This document shows positions 21,662 to 35,000 of a stretch of DNA of 64,000 bases, one piece after another (within the stretch, counting starts at the first letter, position 1; each line of letters begins with the position of its first letter). The DNA is taken from NCBI GenBank assembly GCA_025602905.1, contig JAHLKI010000001.1, forward strand, positions 2,604,001 to 2,668,000. Reading direction: 5' to 3'. This stretch comes from Phlyctochytrium arcticum (taxonomy: Eukaryota > Chytridiomycota > Chytridiomycetes > Chytridiales > Chytridiaceae). A program made the translations under genes and the position numbers. The notes beneath the pieces are model-generated. The model was not told the origin of the DNA. It saw nothing but the letters and a program-made list of their open reading frames with translations, and ran no database searches.

Positions 21662-23425
21662 ATGACCTTGCAAGTTTCAGATTATCTCGATACGTATATG
21701 CAGTTATGTCAAGAGCGAAATGTGGTGGTGATTGATTCATTTCGAAGGGTGTGTTATTCGGTCAATAACAGATGCAAAATGACGCTGGTCCTAATATATA
21801 TTTTTTCGCGAATCGAATAGTCACTGCAACATGCTGTGGAAGGCGGGTAGGATTTTAGAGAGATGGTTCAATTTTCTCGGTGGGGATTAAAATCAAGTAT
21901 ATGCTAGGCCGGTTCCTGAACAATTCAAACTCAGCGGCGATCAACCTGAACTCCGCAAGCAGCGGCTGTCTGATGCATATGTTGATGTCTTGCTCGCACC
22001 GCTGTCAGCCTCAGGCCCGTTTTTGAGAGATCTGGATCTGAGTTGCAATGCTATAGGCGACGCGGGTGCAAGTGTGCTGGCTAGGTTTCTGGAGGTGGGC
22101 ATGTCCCGTATCGGCTTTTATCACTATTTGATTCTTACGGAAAGTAGGATGATATGCAACTGGAAGCACTGGATCTGCATGCAAACAACATTGGTCCCGA
22201 AGGGATATCAGCTATCGCCCGAGCATTGCAGGTCAATGAGAAGCTTCAAAGACTCGACATTAGTGACAATTCGTTGAAGGAAGAAGGCGGCATGGAAATT
22301 GCAAATATGCTGCAGGTTCGTGCGTGTTGAGGTCGCACGGCCATCGCAGACCATGTCTTGACACATCAGTCAGATCAATTCTACTCTTCTCAACATTCAA
22401 CTCCGCAACACTGATCTCACCGCCAAACCACTCATCGCCCTCTCGACTGTCCTTCGCAATAATACCACGCTATGCGTATTGAACATATCAAACAACCATC
22501 CTTACACCACGCAACTGTCCCAATCTCTTGCTGACGATGTGATGATGCACATCACAAGGATGATCAAACTAAACTACACGCTGCGAGAGGTGTCTGTCTC
22601 GAAAATGGGTGTGTCAGATTGGCAGGTGACAGAGTACTGGGCTCAATCCCTGAAAACCAACCTACGTATGACTAGTGTCGATTTGAGCTGGTGCGTACTC
22701 GTTGTGTCTTTGCGACTTTTGGATTGACAATGACCTTGACACGTACAAAGCAATCGGATATCACGAGATGGCGGAGTGGCAATCTGCAAGTCGCTGTACA
22801 ACCATCCCTCATTGACATTTCTCAAACTCAGTTGCTGCGCAATACAAGACGAGGGCGCAGAAGCTGTCAGCGATATGTTGAAGAACAACTTTGCATTACA
22901 AACGTAAGTGCGCGTAGTCTTGACACTACCCCAGAAAGATGGCAAAGTTAAACGTTGCTGAAAATCCAGTCTACATCTTGATCACAACCAAATCACTGGG
23001 CAAGGGCTTGTTGCAATTTCGACCGCATTTCCCAAAAACTTTGTGCTTAAGCAAATTTGCCTGTGGGGAAACAAATGGGATGTCCCGGCATGTGAGGTAA
23101 GGACCAAAATCTCCATATTAATGAGTACAACAATTGAATGACCGAAAATGTGCAGGCGTGGGCGACATTGATTGGCGGTGCGGCTGCAAGTGTGGCAATC
23201 GGTGACGACTTGAGTGGGGCGATTGTGAAAGTATCGGAAATATTTCCCAAGGATGGCAGGCGCACCATCAGTTTACGCGCTCAATCGGCTAGAGACCGTG
23301 ACGGTGGACGTCTTCACCCCGGTCCATATGTAGATCCACGAGCAGGTCAGCGATTCAAGGAAGCTGATGTTGACTTCTCTATCTACTCTATTGAAGGGGT
23401 TCTTAATGTGTCGCGGAATAGTTGA
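21662..23425 (+). CDS. Leucine-rich-repeat protein (ribonuclease-inhibitor type)
   Basis: Exons 21662-21750, 21908-22094, 22148-22315, 22374-22690, 22751-22903, 22970-23096, 23156-23425; 436 aa, all in frame. The first junction (157-bp intron) is less certain than the others. After a short N-terminus (YLDTYMQLCQERN) come LRRs of the ribonuclease-inhibitor class: LRDLDLSCNAIGDAGA, LEALDLHANNIGPEG, LQRLDISDNSLKEEGG, DLSCNRISRDGG, FLKLSCCAIQDEGA and LHLDHNQITGQG. These form a horseshoe scaffold for protein binding. Most similar in layout to LRRC34/RNH-type proteins; no NACHT or F-box domain is present. The C-terminus (about 90 residues) is not LRR. The partner is unknown. Confidence 0.8.
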
Positions 23426-24072
23426 TGATATTGCGACCGATGAAAATTCCAAATTTATCAGCAATCATCAGATAATGTGTTCTCCCAAATGGCCTGTAGG
23501 CGAGCTGCAGATGCTGCCGCTAGCATCGGCTGGAGGGAAATGGTTAAAAGCTGTGTGGAAATTAGTGTGCGGTTACAATGATTTCACGAGTAAGATTAAA
23601 GCCTACGGGTGATGGGGTGCTTGCGAGGTTAGAAGTGTAAGAAGTGCCGATGCCTGCTGATTGTTGGGACGCTTGAGGGGACGGGGTTGCCCGTGGTGCA
23701 GTGGCCGTAGGTCTTGCTTTAAAGGAGCACCTTGGCCGTACCCGATTGCTGCGAAAAGTTCGTATCATTGCTTCTTGGGGTTTCTGCGAGATTTCGATTG
23801 GAAAATCGCTTTGAATTATTTGGATTTTGACATTGCTAAAATCACGTGCATCGTGTCATGAGTGAACAGAGAGGCATCTCTGGGCAAAAAAGTGTGAATT
23901 TTGTGGAGGCCCAGAACGATAACTTTCATTTCCTCGCTATCCCGCCGGGTACCAGGTTCCCCTGGTAGACTAGAGTTGACGCCCGCTGATTTTGTTTGCG
24001 TTGCCAAGTGGGAAAAAACAAGCACGTCGGGGGGGACACAACGCCAAGGAAGATCACCTTCAACTGACTGGC
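23426..24072. other. Intergenic, no gene recognised
   Basis: Between the LRR gene and the RING E3 gene. Short frames on the minus strand (for example 23562-23768, Ser/Pro/Gln-rich) could be an exon of an unrecognised small gene but lack supporting motifs. Confidence 0.4.
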
Positions 24073-25956
24073 ATGGCGCCCGGTGAAGCAGACGAGCCAG
24101 CAGTGTCGTCCGAATCCTCAACACAGGAAGCAGGCCAAGATCAATCACATGTAGTTACAAGTACTCCTCCTCCCGCCACTTTTTCATTTGGAACTCACCC
24201 ACTTGACGAACTTCCCAACCCACACGTTTCCCGTCATGACCAGCCTCCGCCGGTAAGAAACACTCGCTCCTATCAGCTGCCTCTCGTGGCACCAGCAACT
24301 CCCTCGCCCTCGGCTTCAAATCCCGAGAAGGGTCAACCAGTGGATCCTGATCAGCCTAATGTTGTCGCATCCGAAAGTGAACTGAAGACCCCCTCAAATG
24401 TTCAGAATTCGGATGAAAGCACCCAAAATGCGGAGCGTGATAATGATAGTAGTAGCGAAGAGGAAGATGGAAATCAGGAAGAGGATGAGGATGATAGCTC
24501 AGATGAGGAAGGAGATGAGGAAGGTGACCATCCAGGCACCGGCTTTTTCTGTCATTCGTGTCAATTAGAAATTGCACCTTTGATGGATTCTGGTACCCCA
24601 ACATGCCCGCATTGCCATTCTGAGTTTGTCGAAGAGGTAGAGTTTACCTTCAATAACAAGACTGGGCAATGACAAGGTATTGACCCAAAAAAATTGCAGA
24701 TCGAGATCGAAGACGATCCTCGTGGTTGGGAATCCCACAGCGATGAAGAAGACCACCATCATGTGAACGATTTTCTCTTTACTTCAGCAGCACTTGGCGG
24801 AGCCGACGCGACACGTGAAGGACTCACTCAGGTCGCTCCGGGCGACGTTGCTGGGTTGCTTCAGCAATGGTTGGGTCAAATGCTGGGCCAGCCGCAAGCG
24901 CATAGAAGAGATGAAACCGGCGGGCCGGCAAATACGGAAGGCGCAACCACAGATACTGAATTTGACGCTAATGTGGAGGATGGCCATGGTCATGCACCGG
25001 CTGCCGAGGCTGAAGGCGAGACCATGGGTGGAACGCCTGCTGCCGCAGAGGGACCAGATGGTGCCCATGCCCTTCCAAGGTCACGGTCTGGGCCAGGTCT
25101 GGGGGCCGGCGGTCTTAATTTTACAATTCGAGCTGGACCCGGACGTGCGGTGGAGACACAAATGCAACCATTGGACATGAACCCGTAAGTGTCCTTGATA
25201 GGGAATTTTTACAATCTCTTAGACTAATTGCATATAAAGCTTGCTGGAAATCTTACTTGGTGCAACCGGTGGGACAGGAGACCGTGAGGGTACTGAGGGT
25301 GGCGGTCCCAGGCCTCCCAACCCCTTCGCCGCCTTATTTAACATGGTGGGAAATCCTGGGGACTACGTCTTTGGCCAACGAGGCTTGGACGACATTGTTT
25401 CCCAACGTAAGTATACGTACATCATCTCGTCATTCAGATATTAATCTGTCTTCTAGTCATGGAACAAGCTGGACAGTAAGGAGACTGTGTGCCCGGTAAA
25501 CAAGATTGGACGTTTAACCTTTATTTACCTCGTAGACGCAATGCGCCACCACCGGCACCCCAGGATATAATCACTACATTGCCAAAGAAAAATGTGTCAG
25601 TTGCAGACCTTGGTGGGTTTTTGACGTACGCTAAGCCTTCGAGTGCAACTTATTCATGCCGCGCTGTAGGGGATCATGCGGACTGCAGTATATGTCAAGA
25701 CGAGTACTCAGAAGGTGAAGAGGTAATTGAGTTACCTTGCAAACACCTTTTCCATGAGCCGTGCATCAAGAGCTGGCTTACTGTAAATGGTTAGTACATG
25801 ATTTCGCTGCCAGTTCGTGTATCACTGTATTAACTGCAAGTAGGAACATGTCCTGTTTGCCGGCATTCACTGGTTGCAGAAACTGAACAGACAACTACAC
25901 AGCAAGCACCCATACACCCACACACACCTTCTGTCCAAAATGAACATGAAGAGTAA
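24073..25956 (+). CDS. RNF126/RNF115-like RING-H2 ubiquitin ligase
   Basis: Exons 24073-24636, 24700-25184, 25240-25406, 25457-25475, 25536-25789, 25844-25956; 533 aa, in frame. Exon 4 is only 19 nt. Near residues 158-187 is the family's N-terminal zinc ribbon (CHSC ... CPHC), which binds ubiquitin. It is preceded by a Ser/Asp/Glu-rich stretch and followed by an acidic EIEIEDDPRGW segment. The RING-H2 finger is at about 463-506 (CSIC, CKHLFHEPCIKSWL, CPVC) with all zinc ligands present. It is preceded by APPPAPQDIITTLPKK, the characteristic lead-in of this family. Members are cytosolic E3s working with UbcH5-type E2s in quality control and trafficking. The start ATG is in a good context (GGCATGG). 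Confidence 0.9.
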
Positions 25957-26331
25957 AGCAACTCCAAACGCGCAACTTTCAACCCCTTCTCATGTCACAG
26001 AAACACATTCATGAATCACTCACTGTATTTTATAAGGCATGCGTAAACCCTGTACATAGTATTGTCGGTATCGAGCAGGTGTTTATCTCTAATGGTGCCT
26101 GCCATTTTTTCATACATTGTAGACTACCGCAAAGCTGTGAAAAATCAGAGAATTCCTCATATCCCCTTCAGCTCGATTTTGGTATTTCAGGGCTCAGGCT
26201 CGGATATACACAGGTTTCATACAAAAAGACTGATTTGTGAGATAAATATGTAGCTACATGCCAAAAATGCTGCCGTCCGCATAGAAGGTAATCGAATGTA
26301 GTAGATAAGTCTGAACAAGATGCCGTCCCAA
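25957..26331. other. Convergent intergenic region
   Basis: The 3' flanks of the RING gene (+) and Itc1-like gene (-). AT-rich, with no further gene seen. Confidence 0.5.
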
Positions 26332-29300
26332 TTACGAGTCTTCTGTAGGATCACCCCGATCCTGGAAAGGTTCATTTGCGTCAGTCACAACTACACAGCG
26401 CAGGTTGCTGCGTTTTAAACAAACCTCTTGTCTGCTTATCATAGCCGCTCCTATTTCATCCGCCAGTTGTTCCAAAGTTGTTTTTAAACTCATTTCTCGA
26501 ACGCCCCGAGGGTCTAGCCATTGCAAGAGGGTCTCAATCTATCCCAGCAGTCAATGAATGGACATGAAGGAGAGTGGAATCAAATTGAATGTACCTGATG
26601 AGGGTCATCATAGTAGCCCCAAACACCCTCGGTCAGACCTTGTTTGACTACATCCTGCTCTACCTCAGTGAGCCTTGTCAAAGGCTCCAAGCCGACTTCT
26701 TCTACAAAAAGACGCCCTGAGATCCAGTCAGGGGATTCTCGATGTGACTGTCCGCGAGTGCGCAACCCGCTTTTCGCCGCATTCGTTGACCGATGAGGGT
26801 CGGATCCAACACCCAAGGACATGTCAAACCACCAGTAGCGATTGTGGAAGCGATCGCGACCAAGCGGTCGTACACGTGCAACGGCTGTGGATATTCTCAG
26901 CTGATGGTCAACACTGGCTTCACGGCTGGACAATGAACGTTCTTGTTCGTCAAGACGCTTTCTTTCCTGTTCACGCATTGGAACAGAGTCAGATAATATA
27001 ATATGTATGAATATCTCCACCACTCACCTCAGCCCGTAAGCGATGCTCCTTTTGACGCGCTTTGGAATCCTGTCTCTCCTGTGCAGCTTCCTCGAGTCGT
27101 CGGCGTTCTTCCACGAGCCGTCGTGCCTGCTCTTCCTTCAACTTCTGAACACGGGTGGTTGTACGAGCGGGCCGCCGACTCGAGTTTCTTTTAGCAACAA
27201 ATAATAAGTGATCGATCCAAAGATGCGCAACTCCGTGTTATCTCACCCATCATCGGACTCAGAACCCGACTCACCATCTGATGAGCCTGATTCGCCATCA
27301 ATGCGCACTGTACTGGTCACACTGTTGGCATCAGTGGCTGGAGAGTCTACGGAATGACTTGGCGATGCTTCCCGCTCGCGACCATCAAAGTCGGCCCTTG
27401 CGGCATTCCTATCAATGAGGTTTTAGAGACAAGTTGTATCACTCAAGCACAAATACACTTACAATTCTTTTCGCTCGCGAGCCATTTCCCGCTTGTCCTT
27501 CTTCAACTCTAGACTCTTTTCCTTGCAATCCTCAATATACTGTCTCACGATACTACTCGGTCCAACGCACACTTCCATAATAATTGCCAACAATTCCAAA
27601 CGTTCTACCGCAGTGAGAGACTCAAAGCCTGCAGCCGCGGATTGACAGAGTCTATCAAAGGCGAGCTTCTTCTCTTCCTTCTTCTTCCGTGATTTGGCGC
27701 GAGAAGATGGTGACGTTGTTGGGGTAATTTTCGCTGCTGGCGCTGATTCTGGAATAAACTTGGCAACCTTTCTCTTGTTGCGAGTTGATATTCTGCTTCC
27801 CGTCGGCACCGACTGGTCTGAGTTGTGCTCTTCGTCTTGCTCTTTACGAGTGCGTTTACGCAAGCCGGATCTCCGCGAGGCACCGGTGTCAACATCAAGA
27901 CTTGACCATTCATGCTCTATAGATTCTTCCGCGACAAATGGCGCCGGGCTCCCCGCGAGACTGGTATCACCCTCAATGTCCACGTCCACATCGTTCTGAT
28001 TATCTTCCCGGTCCTTTGATGGAGAAGATTGTCTAGATTCCCCCAAAACCCCTTTAAGCAGTTGGCATAAAGTCCCCCACTTGCGCGGATAGCGGCTTGC
28101 AGGTATCCAGTCGCGCAGTACGCCCGCAAGGACGATTTCCCAAGCTTTAAGGCTATTCGCTGCGGATGAGGTAGACTTTTGAGCACTGTGAGACTGTTGC
28201 GCCCAGCGCCCCGGCTCCCATTTCCACCACTGGTCTATTGAGGCTTGTTCGTCACTGGTGAGCTCCTGATAAATCTGCAGGTAGTGATGCATTTCAAGCT
28301 GTGTGTCGGCATCATATGGTGAAAACCGCCGCCCTTCCAAATCTTGTGTATCCGAGCTTTTTGCAAACATATTACCAGTCTCCACACTACCCCCCCAGTC
28401 CTTGCAGGCAATGTTCAGAAATGTTCCAAATACCTCTGGCATTAACCGCTCATGACTGGTGTCGAATTCTAACACTTCTATAAAGTCATCCAAAGATATC
28501 AGCTGTAAGTCTAGCGGCTTGTTGTAGATGCAAATAAACATCCACACTTCTAGTAGCATGGTGCAATGTGAGATAGGAAATTTGCCAAATTCTCGTTGTA
28601 ATGGTGGTCTTTTGAACTGCAGTTGTTTCTTGCTGTACGTAGCGATCTCAAGTACATCCAGGTCATCGATTGGAAACTTGACATTCACTCGAATCTTAGC
28701 CTGTGCCGGCGCTGCAGCGTCTTCTTTTATCTTGAGCCCCTTCTTCTTCGAATTCTTGTGGTAGTTTGTGGGCTCCTGACCATCGACATCCTTGTCGCGG
28801 ACCACATCGCCAACCAGCTTGCGGTGGCGCTCTTCGAGCAGATCGGCCACCAAGGGTGGGATGATATCATGAATCTGATACCGTTTAAGGAGATCGGGAC
28901 GAACGACCCAAGGCGCGCCAATCCAAGGTTCTTTGTTGGCAACATCACGAACAAACTTTCTGAATCGCTGCTTTGACAGCTCGGTTCGGTCCCGCTTAAG
29001 TTCTTGAGCGGGTAACAAGTACTCAACTGGAAGATCCCCATCAACATCTTGAGAAGTCAATAGCTCGTTTTCCGGATCCACCAAGTTGACGCGATAAAGG
29101 ACTTCAACTGAGTCGGCGCCCGTACCGCTCTCTACGGGTACTATCTCCAAAACCTTGGCAAGTGCAAAAGTTCCCTCGACTGCGATATACACGTATTCAT
29201 CGATAAAGATACGATCCTTGAAGTATTCATACAATCGTTCAACCAAAGGATTTAAACGATCTAGACCTTGTGCAAAAGTTCAGCGGCTGTCCAACATCTT

Positions 29301-29690
29301 TGGAAATAAGCAGGGAAACGTACTGTAATGTATCAATTGCAGTGCCGGTCGCCGCCACGGTTCTGGGAAGTTCTCCTCCATGCGTCGCGTAGCTTCTCTC
29401 TCTGATGCTAAAGCGTCCTCATAGCTCAAATCCGTCCGCCCCGTCTTGGAACATGTAAAATGCCTCTTCCGCAAGAAATTGTATCGCGCGTAGTAGTCCC
29501 TGTAATGTTAGGATTTAGCCTTACATCTGTCCTGGGATTTGATGATGTTCGAACACCAAATGCCATGAACTTACTCATAGCTGAGAAATATTTCCCCTGT
29601 GAATCGTATTTGCCATACTTCCCCATGATGGGTCCCCGGTAGTTCCGGTAATGGTATCAAGTCCACCGGCTGACGCTCCAGCAACGGCAT
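26332..29690 (-). CDS. ITC1: Itc1/ACF1-type subunit of an ISWI chromatin remodeller
   Basis: Seven exons: 29690-29575, 29499-29324, 29266-27463, 27408-27247, 27187-27028, 26966-26595, 26538-26332; 998 aa. An optional 66-nt in-frame intron in the last exon is possible. The protein starts with MPLLERQPVDL and EVWQIRFTGEIF, then the WAC domain (YARYNFLRKRHFTCSKTGRTDLSYEDAL, residues about 25-90). The DDT domain lies near 328-390 (HCTMLLEVWMFICIYNK, SLDDFIEVLEF), followed by WHIM1 (LELLAIIMEVCV). A coiled coil comes next, then WHIM2 (RPLGRDRFHNRYWWFD). In yeast, Itc1 pairs with the Isw2 ATPase, binds linker DNA through WAC/WHIM and spaces nucleosomes for repression. No PHD or bromodomain is present, as expected for the fungal form. 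Confidence 0.93.
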
Positions 29691-32012
29691 CGTTGTCTCA
29701 AGTACACTGATATAGACAAGAGCTGGCAAGGGCAACTTTGAGCTGGGGTCAAAGCACTATGCGAACATAGGTATAGGGGCACCACCGGTTTGTGTTCTTG
29801 AACGAGACCAAGCGGTTATATATATCTTGTCTTGTCTGGTGGCCAAACTCAAGTATGTTACAAGTTTCCGCCAAAAGTGATCTACGAATCGTGCAACGCC
29901 CCGAGGAAGAGTAGACGGGCGGTAAAGTCAGGTATCTAGCAGGTATTTGCAAACCGAAAGACCAGAAGTCGAGTCTGGAAAAAGGCCAGCGCTGGGTTGA
30001 GTCGACAAGCGTTCATTTTGTTGGGTCAATTTCCGGGGTATAGTGACATTTGTCGATGAGCAGCTGTGACTAAGCCCCGGACCCATCTTCAATACTATAC
30101 ACATCAACAAACTTATGAATGAGAATCATTGATTGCACCAGTATCATTTATTCCATGTAAAAGAGACTAGTGTGGGCCTTTCAATGTATAAAGAAACATT
30201 GCGGAAACAATTGGGGTCTTGTTTGCATCGAGGATACCTCCAAATCCCTGTCGTAACTCTTGAGCCCATGATTGAAACTTAAGCCATGCTGAGGACAGTA
30301 ACTAGGTTGAAAGTGTGCTATGCAGATGAAAGAAATTGTCTTCTGTGGGAAAAGATCTCAAATTAGGGCAACCTGATTGACGCGCTTGGATAGAAATTAG
30401 CATCCAATGCTTCTCGATATATTCATTCAAACAGGTTACGTGCTGTTGATTCAACGTCTCCAAGACTGCCACAACGGTCCTCGAACTAGCAGCTATGCCC
30501 AGAGAATGAAAGCGTTGCTTCCGACATTGATGCAAAAAGGAAAAGCAATTGACCCTCTCAATCTTGAGGAATAGTTCAGGTATACGTACACGTCCAACGC
30601 TCAACGGTAGTTCACTACTTTCGTTCCCACTGCACCCCTCAGTCGCAAAGCCAAACTCCACTTCTCGGAAGATTTGGTGAGCTGTCTACTCCCCAAAAGA
30701 CTTCCAGATAAAGGGGTACAGATAAGCACGTCCACAGAGAAGGTGATGTGCTGATGAACCTAGAAGATCTCATATACTCCGAGCGGCGAGGCTTTTAACT
30801 CGAACGAAGACTCAGAAGACTCCCAATTCCGCATCGGAAAGTTGGTGGCTGAATGTCAAAATGAAAATGATATCCCATACCTTACCTTCTGATTCGTTTG
30901 GAAGACTTCCGAAATGAATGCATGCATTCGAAAGGCAGTCGCCATATATCCCAGCCACAGAGAGGCGTCTCCACTCATCCTTGTCTCCAGGATACATGTC
31001 CCAGTCTCGAAGGTCAGGTTCTTTGTAGTCGAAACGGTAACGTCGCTGCTAGCTAACTCCACATTTCACGGTTATTCCAAAGAAGCGCCATCACGTTCGT
31101 AAAGATTCCAGAACTCCAGTACTAATCCTGACGGCCAGATGCGTAGGACGGTTTAGAATGTATTGGTAGATCCTGGCAAAAACATTGGCTTATACGCGGA
31201 GTGTTTTGATGAACTTTGGTACAACGGAAACCTGTACGCAACCAGTTCAAAAGATAGATCCACCGCAGAGAACTAAGAACATCAATTTTAGTTTTGGGCA
31301 GGATCCGATCGGAAAACATGGAGAGGAGCGAGAGGTCGGCTGTCGGAGGAGGTCGGTTTGTCATTGCAACAGGTGGCTTGGCCCAATCCGCAGACACACT
31401 CGACCCATCAGCAAATTCCCACACCTCCGCAACAAAAGCGTAAAATACAAGGCTTTAGGTCGTCAACGTAGACCGACCGCAGGCTTGGGCGGATTGGCGA
31501 AAACCCAGGATAGTGTGTTTGCCTGCAATTCGTGAATCAACGGGTGAAATCACTGGTTCAGCAACGCGTCGTGGACATTTTGAAGCGGAGACAAGTTTGC
31601 AACTCTGAGACCGACCAGCACAAAACATCATTAAAGGCCGTAGGGCCTCGAAGCGACCGGCATCAATAGCGGATTTGTGCTCAGCTTCGAGATACATCGG
31701 CCGGTCCAGGACTATATAAAATTTTCACAATAGAATCCACTCGGCTTGGACATATTTCGCGTCGACGACACATTAGAGTTGCTGCCGATATTTCCATCAG
31801 TTTATCGCCGATTGCCACAATTTGGATAATTGGATACTTGAAGGGAAGTGAAGGAGACACGACCAGGCGACCCAAAGCATTTTTTTTCGTGAAACAGACA
31901 ATTGAGGCACCATCAGAGTTCTTGTCTAGCGTCATTGGTGGTGGAGGCGTATTGAAGGAGAGGGGAAAGGGGACGATTGTCCGGAACTCTTTGGAAACCA
32001 TAGACTGGATAT
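29691..32012. other. Unresolved 2.3-kb region between two divergent genes
   Basis: Long for this gene-dense stretch. Several minus-strand frames look weakly protein-like (30302-30661; 30860-31060, with WDMYPGDKDEWRRL; 31122-31424; 31681-32025), which could be exons of an unrecognised or decayed gene. I could not join them into one frame with good splice sites. The promoters of ITC1 (-) and the CH-kinase (+) must also lie here. Confidence 0.4.
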
Positions 32013-35000
32013 ATGACTCGCACATCCACGGGTCGTGTTGTCTTTACCCCGGAAATGTTTGCGCCCAAACCTGACCAGGATCAAGTGGCGATTGCCGCCG
32101 CAGAGAAAGTTGCCCAGAAAAAGGCTGTGCAGGTGGGTCTCAAAAAGGATGAAGTTTTTTTTTTTATTTCGCATATCTAAGCACCCTCTTTGTATAGCTT
32201 TCTGAAAATCAGGCTGCTGCAATTGAGTTTTTGGAGAGTACGCTAGAAAAGAAGCTACCCACCGCCGATCTTCATACTTCTTTACGCAATGGGGTACTCT
32301 TATGCGAGTAAGTCCGTGATATTGCCAAACACGTAACCAGGCTCTCTGACTGCTGAAGCAGGTTGATCAATAAGCTTCGGCCTGGAAGTATTCGCGTAGT
32401 TAGTACGCGTGATGCACCATTTCTACAGGTAGCTACTTTGCTGATCCCAGATCCAATTGATCTGTATTTACTGGAAAATCAGATGGAGAATATTACTCGC
32501 TTCCTCGACGCGTGCAAAACGCTGGGGCTCCAAGGACATGAGTTGTTTCAAACCGTTGACCTTTATGAGAACAAGGATATGCAACAGGTGAATGACATTC
32601 ACGTCAGATGCAGATTCAAATGGGATGACTTACAAGTTTTTAGGTTATTATAACTATCTTGACCATTGCTCGAATAGTTGCGGGGTCGCCTTACAAATCA
32701 CGACTACCAACCGAACTTAACCCATACCGAAGCGGCGTCATCATACATGATGGAAAATCAGCCGACATATATTCTGATGAGAAATCAGATGATATATCCA
32801 AACTGGACGAACCAATATTTACCGCTTCGGATCGTCCTCCGCCCCCAGTGCATTCTAAATCAGTATCAGCTTCTTTCATTCCACCTGCGCGGCCAGCGCT
32901 GCCTGCTAAGCTCAAAAAAGCGGATTCCGACAAGGGATTCCGGACAGCACGAGGTCGAAACGAGTCCCCTGCTCGGACTAGTCGTCCAAATTCCCGTGCC
33001 AGTAGTGCGCGGGGGTCTAGGGTGCCTTTAGAGCGGATTGTGATCGGACCTTATGTAAGTGTTGCTTCAATATTTACAACTCGTATGTCAATATATTGAT
33101 TGTTTTTTCAGCAACTTGGCGCAAGCATCGGCAAAGGTCAATTTGGAACTGTATACCAGTAAGCACATATCCTGGCCTGATATGTCGATTTTGATTTTGA
33201 CATGTTTGCCTCTAGGGCGCTCAACACCGAGACAGGTAGAATTCCCCACATTTAGATGGAACCAATTATGAGCTTGACGTGGAGTTGTTTCAAAGGCCAA
33301 GTAGTCGGAATAAAGCGTATACCACTTGCAGATCACAAGGAGGCAGGAGTTCGGGAATTGATGGTACATGGTCGCCTTTAGTTGTAAGTTCGCTCATACG
33401 TTCTTAATTCTGATTGCAGCAAGAAGTCGAGCTGTTGGAGTCCCTTACACATGCCAATATTGTCAAATATCTGGGTTTCATGATTCAGGATGAACACCTC
33501 AACATCATTTTGGAGTGAGTCTCCTTGGCGGACTGAAACGCGTGGATCTAACGCTGCCGTTTCCAGATTCATGGAGTGCGGGTCCCTGCAATCCGTCATG
33601 AAAAAGTATGGCTTGTTGATCCCCGAAAAGCTCGCTGCCGTGTATGTGGAGGATATCTTGAAAGGGCTGACTTACCTGCACGATAAAGGGGTGGTGCATT
33701 GCGATTTGAAAGTACGTTGGGAATATTCCATATCGTTGGACTTGGTCAATTTACATGATCGATCTAGTGTGCCAACATCTTGACAGCCAAGGATAGTACG
33801 GTAAAGCTGTCTGACTTTGGTGTGTCAAAGCAGCTGAGTGGCGTGGGAGAAGACGAGCAGGCTGTTGGTAAGACACAATATTGACGGTGCAATGATGTAG
33901 CTGGAGTATCTCACCAGTCATGTTAATTTAGCCGGAACACCATATTGGATGGCACCTGAGGTAAGGTGTAATGGAGCGTGCGATGTATCAATACGCTAAC
34001 CCCGGCATACCAGATCATTGAACTTAAGGGCGCCTCCACCGCCTCGGATATATGGTAGATACATCGTTCGCTTTTTCTCAGACATGGGAATCGATTTTTG
34101 ATCAATCTTTCAGGAGCTTAGGCTGTACTGTCATCGAAATGATAACGGGTAAACCGCCATATTTGGACCTTAAAAATCCAATGACTGCTCTGTTCCGTAT
34201 TGTGGAAGGTTGGACAGGTTCATCACGGTCACCAAACATATTCTTATATATTTTGCTCAACAGATGACTCTCCCCCCTTACCCGAAGACATTTCAGAGGT
34301 ATGTGTGGCCGGCACACCTACAATATCCTCAATCACACTCACGCATAGATATAGGAACTTCGGGATTTCTTTAGTAAATGCTTTCAGAGAGATATTACCA
34401 AGCGCTGGTCCGCCCGAGAACTTCTCAAACATGACTGGATTCGGCTCAAATATAAGGTACTCCCCGATGCTCTTGTTGCGCGCTTCTTCCTGCTGACCCG
34501 CGGGCATTTAGGATCCGAAGACGGCCGAAGAGAGTGCCAAGTTGCTGGAAGTTGGAACCAAAATCATACAGGAGAACGCCATCTCAAGCTCAAGCACAGC
34601 AGCATCATTGACGAGTGCAATGGAATCAATCCCGGAGCCGGCGTTCGATAACGATTCAGACACTACCAATACGACGCCGTCAACGTCCTTGCCGACCCGC
34701 GTTCCATCCCCATTAACGACAACTCTTACATCCACGGCCACAGATTACTCCGCTACATTCAGCAGTCCAGACAGGTCATCAGTGTCTGCTGAAGCAGAGG
34801 GTTCCCGATCATATCGCTCGTCGCATAACGACGATGACAGTTCCGATCCTTCAGATAGTCTGCACCCGCCAAGTCCATCAAATTCACAGCCCGGTCTCGC
34901 GCGACGAAGAAGTGAGGCAGAGGCGGTTTCACAGCAAGGCATACGACCAAGTCGATCAGCACCAGAAGTGAACAATGATAGTGAGCAGTTCAGTGACTCG

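Noticed and set aside
31681..32025. Minus-strand 114-codon ORF overlapping the CH-kinase start
   Set aside because: It overlaps the kinase first exon by 13 bp and shows no recognisable protein; the kinase start is supported by the CH domain that follows.
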